Assembly (NCBI RefSeq): GCF_030372765.1
Contig: NZ_JAUCMW010000016.1
Span: 1-64,000, forward strand
DNA length: 64,000 bases
Direction: 5' to 3'
DNA from: Labilibaculum sp. K2S
GTDB taxonomy: Bacteria; Bacteroidota; Bacteroidia; Bacteroidales; Marinifilaceae
Within the stretch, counting starts at the first letter, position 1. Each line of letters starts with the position of its first letter. This document shows, piece by piece, positions 63,374 to 64,000 of the stretch. Position numbers and translations under genes: made by a program. Under the pieces are notes generated by a model, which ran no database searches, was not told the origin of the DNA, and saw nothing but the letters and a program-made list of their open reading frames with translations.

Positions 63374-63814
63374 GTGGGGAATTCTTATTACAACTATGTA
63401 GAGGAACACAAGCTTCTTGTAGAATGCTTTTGCGGAGAGACGAAGATTGAAGATGTATTTGAATTAAAAAGTGAAATTGAATCTTGTTTAGACCAAGTGC
63501 CTAAATTTAGCGTTTTGGTTGATATTCAAGAGAATACCGATAAGCCTTTTCATAAAATGAATGATGCTTTTATCGAATTCTATTCAAAATCAAAATTAAC
63601 TTTAAAAATTGACCGTATTGCTGTTGTTACACACACACCAAGTCAGGTTGTAAACACCATACTTTTTATCGATGGCTTAAAAGAAGTATTCGATATACCA
63701 ATAAGAGTATTTAGTTCTATTGAGTCATCAGTTAACTGGCTGCATTCAGATGTTAGTATTGACAAAATAAAATCGATGCTTGAAGACTTTAAAAACACAA
63801 TTGTGTTAAAATAA
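63374..63814 (+). CDS. Small STAS/SpoIIAA-like protein
   Basis: A 146-residue cytosolic protein starting at GTG 63374 (the only available start near the promoter). The alternation FSVLVDIQEN, KLTLKIDRIAVVTHTP, VFDIPIRVFSSIESSVNWL fits the SpoIIAA/STAS-like alpha/beta fold seen in many small Bacteroidota proteins; the family assignment is tentative. No catalytic motif is visible. It is divergent from the AAA+ gene with back-to-back promoters about 30 nt apart, which suggests a functional pair, but that is inference. A strong terminator follows. Confidence 0.65.
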   Translation: MGNSYYNYVEEHKLLVECFCGETKIEDVFELKSEIESCLDQVPKFSVLVDIQENTDKPFHKMNDAFIEFYSKSKLTLKIDRIAVVTHTPSQVVNTILFIDGLKEVFDIPIRVFSSIESSVNWLHSDVSIDKIKSMLEDFKNTIVLK

Positions 63815-63843
63815 AAAAGGGAGTTCCATTGGAGCTCCCTTTC
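63815..63843. terminator. Bidirectional terminator
   Basis: AAGGGAGTTCCA and TGGAGCTCCCTT pair with one wobble, with A-run before and short T-run after, directly behind the STAS-like stop and 18 nt past the end of the convergent gene at the right edge. Confidence 0.85.
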
Positions 63844-63860
63844 TGTTTCCAGATTTAAGA

Positions 63861-64000
63861 TTACTTTTTAGAATAATCTTTATAAATCGCTTTTTTGAAT
63901 TCCACCCAATGCGCTTCGGTCATTCTATCAGGCGTAAATAAACAGATTCCTTTTGCTCCGTTAACCATCGACTCGCGTATTGCTTCCCCTAATTCTTCAG
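63861..64000 (-). CDS. C-terminal end of an unidentified gene, cut by right edge
   Basis: The minus-strand frame entering at 64000 encodes about 46 residues, including GAKGICLFTPDRMTEAHW, and stops at 63861. The pattern of an Asn-Gly-Ala-Lys-Gly-(I/V)-x-L-F strand followed by MT(E/P)xHW resembles the last strand and helix of TIM-barrel glycoside-hydrolase-like proteins. This is a weak resemblance. The 5' part lies outside the window. Confidence 0.6.
   Translation of the reverse strand, partial: EELGEAIRESMVNGAKGICLFTPDRMTEAHWVEFKKAIYKDYSKK

Overview
The window looks like chromosomal DNA of a low-GC Bacteroidota bacterium, most likely a marine or anaerobic member of the Bacteroidales/Marinilabiliales type. 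That order-level guess is inference. The phylum call rests on a hybrid two-component sensor (HTCS), a SusC/SusD pair, many secreted proteins whose signal peptides end in SQ or AQ, and promoters of the Bacteroidota form (TTTG, 19 bases, TAnnTTTG; a perfect copy lies at 63279-63309). I see no rRNA, tRNA, CRISPR array, prophage or intact insertion sequence.

Layout. 1-6850 (+): the 3' part of an HTCS, a tetraheme NapC-type cytochrome fused to a SUMF1-like domain, and a Tat-exported Gfo/Idh/MocA oxidoreductase. Together they look like a regulated periplasmic oxidation module. 6908-17582 (-): a hexosamine salvage operon (ROK sugar kinase, CBM9-like protein, NagB/PIG-L fusion, NahK-like kinase, FHS-family sugar transporter, phosphoglucosamine mutase, nucleotidyltransferase) preceded by a ROK repressor. 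A 23-bp tandem repeat, an intra-operon terminator and a structured RNA segment lie between its genes. 17923-29570: pepD, a PLP enzyme, pncB, two paralogous MFS carriers, a secreted beta-strand repeat protein, a flavin reductase and rlmN. 29617-35395: a LacI regulator, pirin, a GC-rich and probably transferred aldehyde dehydrogenase, an XRE/S24 regulator and an EamA exporter. 35527-41801 (-): a SusCD operon with a secreted phosphoesterase and an unrecognised secreted protein. 42805-49490: a small HTH protein with its own palindrome, a CDF metal transporter beside a 5'-nucleotidase split into two genes, dinB, a MATE pump and mnmD. 49647-57559: two FKBPs, a cyclophilin, a DUF3127 protein, an ECF sigma factor/membrane protein pair divergent from a small membrane protein, an M64 peptidase, MscS, a PQ-loop protein and a chalcone-isomerase-like protein. 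57838-64000: KAS III, rlmB, a DUF418 remnant, an ABC-F protein, an AAA+ ATPase, a small STAS-like protein and the end of an unidentified gene.

How the parts work together. The hexosamine operon suggests entry by the FHS carrier, C1 phosphorylation by the NahK-like kinase, conversion by the mutase, and deacetylation plus deamination by the NagB/PIG-L fusion, with the nucleotidyltransferase offering a branch to nucleotide sugars. The SusCD-phosphoesterase operon and the nucleotidase/CDF operon both point to scavenging of phosphorylated compounds. The ECF region carries two identical divergent promoter motifs (TGTAACC, 16 bases, CGTC), one before the sigma gene and one before the DUF6249-like gene. 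This predicts autoregulation and a co-regulated target.

Gene decay is visible twice: a fragment of an EamA transporter near 42.2 kb and a C-terminal fragment of a DUF418 protein near 60.1 kb. Functions are read from recognisable motifs and family memory only; no database search was possible.
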